Positions 61,751-64,000 of a DNA stretch of 64,000 nucleotides are shown here, piece by piece (the stretch's first letter is position 1; each line of letters starts with the position of its first letter). Below the pieces are notes generated by a model. That model ran no database searches and was not told where the DNA came from. It saw nothing but the letters and a program-made list of their open reading frames with translations. Made by a program: the position numbers and the translations under genes. The stretch is taken from assembly GCF_026626635.1 (NCBI RefSeq), contig NZ_JAPNKA010000001.1, positions 12,508,501-12,572,500 of the forward strand. Reading direction: 5' to 3'. The stretch comes from Archangium lansingense (GTDB lineage: Bacteria > Myxococcota > Myxococcia > Myxococcales > Myxococcaceae).

Positions 61751-63610
61751 GTGACACCCCACGAGCCCGCCACCGCGAAGAAGCCGCAGCCCGCGGAGAG
61801 GTACGAAGAGCCCTCCGTCGACCGCACCCTCCACGAGGCCGGCCCTCCCGACGACACCGGGACCGCGACGAAACCCCACCAGCACGCGGACATGGTGCGC
61901 TGGCTCCACCCGTCCATGCTCATCCGCACCGGCATGGACGCACTGGTCGCCGCCGTCTTCGGCGCTCGCGCGGACCACCGCCTCATCGAGGCCGTGGTGC
62001 GCCCGCAGCCTCCCTACTTCGACTACTCGCAGGAGTCCCCCGGCGAGGACTTCTGGCTGGACTACGTGGCCGACACTGGCGACGGGTGGAACTCCACCTA
62101 CGCCGTGGCCCGGCTCCTCGCGCTGCCCTCGCTCGAGGTGGAGGATCCCCAGGGCCAGGCCCACGCCATCGAGCGCGGACGCATCCTCGTCTTCGGCGGG
62201 GACCAGGTGTACCCGGGCGCCAGCCGCGACACGTACGAGGAGCGCCTCGTGCAGCCCTACGAGGAGGCCCTGGGCCGCACCCAGCACCCCAGCCCGGACC
62301 TGTTCGCCATCCCCGGCAACCACGACTGGTACGACGGGCTGTCCTCCTTCATGCGCCTGTTCTGCGCCAACCGCTGGCTGGCCGGCCGGCGCACCCGGCA
62401 GAGCCGCAGCTACTTCGCTCTCAAGCTGCCCCAGGGCTGGTGGCTCATCGGCACCGACGTGCAGCTCGACAGCGACATCGACGTGCCCCAGGTGGAGTAC
62501 TTCCGCCAGGTGGCCACGCACATGCAGCCCGAGGATCGCATCATCCTCTGCAACGCCGAGCCCGCCTGGGTCATGGCCGCTACCTCCAAGCGGCGCCGCG
62601 GCTACCTGGAGAACAACCTCGACTACCTCCAGGAGAAGGTGTTCGGCCGGCGCATCAGCCTCTTCCTCGCCGGCGACCTGCACCACTACCGGCGCCACGA
62701 GAATCCCGACGGCAAACACAAGATCATCGCGGGCGGCGGCGGGGCCTTCCTCCACCCCACCCACGCTCCGGCGGCACGGCGGCTGCGCGACGGGTACGTG
62801 CACAAGAAGAGCTTCCCGGACGAAAAAACATCCCGGAAGCTGGCGCGGCAGAACCTCATGCTCATCCGCCACAGCCCCCTCTTCGGGCTGATGACGGGCG
62901 CGCTCTACCTGCTGCTCGCGCTGGCGACGTACACGGAGATCGGCTCCTACGGGCTCACGCAGCTCCCCCAGGTGCTCTCCGCCGTGGCCTCCTCGGTGGT
63001 GACCCGTCCCTGGTCACTCACCCTGGGGCTGGCCACCCTCGGCGGGCTCGTCGGCTTCGCGGACAAGGACTTCGGACGCTGGCGCTGGCTGGCCGGCGGA
63101 CTGCACGGCCTCGCGCACATCACCGCCGCCTTCCTCGTGGCCTGGGGCGGCATGTACTTCACCGCCAACGGGATGGGCATCTGTCAGGAGATCCTCCCCG
63201 GCAACACCATCCTCGTCCCCGGAGCCACCCTGTGCGCCGCCGGGTGGATGCACGTGTGGGGCAAGTTCTTCATGGGCGCCTTCTTCACCTTCCTCGGCGG
63301 CTTCCTCGTCGGGCCCTTCATCATGGGCCTGTACCTGATGGTGAGCGTCAACACCTTCAAGGCCCACTCCAACGAGGCCTTCATCTCCCTGGCCGTCGCC
63401 GACTGGAAGAACTTCCTGCGGCTGCGCATCGACAAGGACGGGCAGCTCACCGTCTTCCCCGTGGGCCTCGAGCGCGTGCCTCGCAAGTGGAAGGAGACGC
63501 ACGCCAGCCCCTATGCGCCCGCCTACGAGCCGGACGACCCCGAGGCCACTCCGCCCCGCCTCATCGAGCCGCCCATCCGAGTGATGCCTCCCCGGAGCCC
63601 CGGCCCGTAG
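61751..63610 (+). CDS. Membrane-anchored metallophosphoesterase
   Basis: 619 residues from GTG at 61751. The phosphoesterase core has VADTGDGW (residues near 104), FGGDQVYPG, IPGNHDWYDG and LAGDLHHYRRH, covering the metal ligands of the calcineurin-like fold. Residues 380-540 have several hydrophobic spans (LMTGALYLLLALATY, WRWLAGGLHGLAHITAAFL, FFMGAFFTFLGGFLVGPFIM), so the enzyme is followed by a membrane domain. The C-terminus is cytoplasmic-looking and Pro-rich. Substrate unknown; a phospholipid or phosphate-ester role is only a guess. Confidence 0.85.
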   Translation: MTPHEPATAKKPQPAERYEEPSVDRTLHEAGPPDDTGTATKPHQHADMVRWLHPSMLIRTGMDALVAAVFGARADHRLIEAVVRPQPPYFDYSQESPGEDFWLDYVADTGDGWNSTYAVARLLALPSLEVEDPQGQAHAIERGRILVFGGDQVYPGASRDTYEERLVQPYEEALGRTQHPSPDLFAIPGNHDWYDGLSSFMRLFCANRWLAGRRTRQSRSYFALKLPQGWWLIGTDVQLDSDIDVPQVEYFRQVATHMQPEDRIILCNAEPAWVMAATSKRRRGYLENNLDYLQEKVFGRRISLFLAGDLHHYRRHENPDGKHKIIAGGGGAFLHPTHAPAARRLRDGYVHKKSFPDEKTSRKLARQNLMLIRHSPLFGLMTGALYLLLALATYTEIGSYGLTQLPQVLSAVASSVVTRPWSLTLGLATLGGLVGFADKDFGRWRWLAGGLHGLAHITAAFLVAWGGMYFTANGMGICQEILPGNTILVPGATLCAAGWMHVWGKFFMGAFFTFLGGFLVGPFIMGLYLMVSVNTFKAHSNEAFISLAVADWKNFLRLRIDKDGQLTVFPVGLERVPRKWKETHASPYAPAYEPDDPEATPPRLIEPPIRVMPPRSPGP

Positions 63611-63612
63611 TC

Positions 63613-64000
63613 TCAGTCCCAGAGCGGCGCGGAGCACTCGCCGCACTGGCGCTGCGCCAGGTCCAGCCACTCCAGCGCCTCGCCGAGCACCTGTGCCGTG
63701 GGCCGGCCGTGCACGTCCACCACCCCGTAGAGCTCGCCGAAGCGGTTGGCCACCGCCACCACCGCCATCCCGGGCACGCGCCCGAAGCTCTCCGCGAGCT
63801 TCCACGTCACCGTGCCCTCCTCGTCCTTCAGCGCCCCCGGCAGCACCGGCTCCCCGGGCCGGCCGGGCATCATCACCGTGAAGGCCTCGACCTCCTCCTG
63901 GTGCCACCCGGGCGCTCGCGCCACCAGTTCCGCATGCAGCCGCTGACAGGCCTCACAATTGGCATGCAGCAACGCCACCACCATCTCCCGCCGCTGCCAG
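63613..64000 (-). CDS. Thioredoxin-like protein, 5' end outside window
   Basis: The frame runs off the right edge on the minus strand (WQRREMVVALLHANCEACQR). CEAC is a CxxC redox motif in the position of a thioredoxin/redoxin active site, and GMAVVAVANRFGELYGVVDVH fits the later strands. Two more Cys at the C-terminus (CGECS). An ATG at 63984 could also be the start, but then the fold would lack its first strand. Confidence 0.6.
   Translation of the reverse strand, partial: WQRREMVVALLHANCEACQRLHAELVARAPGWHQEEVEAFTVMMPGRPGEPVLPGALKDEEGTVTWKLAESFGRVPGMAVVAVANRFGELYGVVDVHGRPTAQVLGEALEWLDLAQRQCGECSAPLWD

Overview
The window is a high-GC chromosomal segment that looks like a large-genome myxobacterium of the Archangium/Cystobacter group. 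This rests on gene content: a CglD-like gliding lipoprotein, SitA-like lipoprotein toxins with immunity proteins, a Ser/Thr kinase paired with a DUF2381 protein, many lipoproteins and Cys-rich surface proteins, a C-terminal tail like MYXO-CTERM, and several conserved myxobacterial hypotheticals. I see no rRNA, tRNA, CRISPR array, prophage or complete insertion sequence. The species is inference; no taxonomic search was possible.

Layout. 0-2.3 kb: end of an OmpA-type gene, then a lipoprotein toxin candidate with its DUF3396 immunity gene. 2.5-7.7 kb: a secreted protein, a MobA-like nucleotidyltransferase, a haloalkane-dehalogenase-type hydrolase, a CBS protein and a patatin-like phospholipase broken by two single-base frameshifts. 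7.8-16 kb is an accessory toxin island: AHH nuclease toxin with Imm11, a divergent Imm49-like gene coupled to a thiolase-fold protein with no catalytic residues, and two tandem paralogous lipoproteins with C-terminal Hint domains and unusual repeat-bearing upstream regions. 16-21 kb: secreted protein, FadL porin, SEC-C protein, S41 peptidase.

21.4-29.7 kb is the most interesting region. It holds a cytochrome P450, a large cyclase/AAA/TPR signalling protein, and a minus-strand operon of a class I isoprenoid-synthase-like enzyme, a methyltransferase and a small NHLP/Os1348-type RiPP precursor, with a second methyltransferase divergent from it. This suggests an unusual natural-product locus combining a ribosomal peptide precursor with terpenoid-type enzymology.

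29.8-36.3 kb: CglD-like protein, a lipoprotein with a methyltransferase fold, a cold-shock protein with a structured leader, and an LVIVD-repeat lipoprotein. 36.5-40.4 kb: a tightly coupled four-gene surface operon (BNR protein, lipoprotein, beta-propeller lipoprotein, di-heme cytochrome c), followed by two 21-bp palindromic operator-like repeats with no obvious target gene. 40.6-47.3 kb: a SitA-like toxin with its immunity partner, and a Ser/Thr kinase with a DUF2381 protein frameshifted in a C tract. 47.4-64 kb is mostly housekeeping and conserved hypothetical genes: DUF2203, NmrA-like, DUF2892, DUF2171-like, ornithine cyclodeaminase family, hybrid sensor kinase, type II DAHP synthase, an Rpn nuclease remnant, an M20 peptidase, DUF962, a thioesterase, a metallophosphoesterase and a partial thioredoxin-like protein.

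Three genes carry apparent one-base losses in G or C runs. They may be real mutations, phase-variable tracts or sequencing errors, and should be checked against reads before being called pseudogenes.
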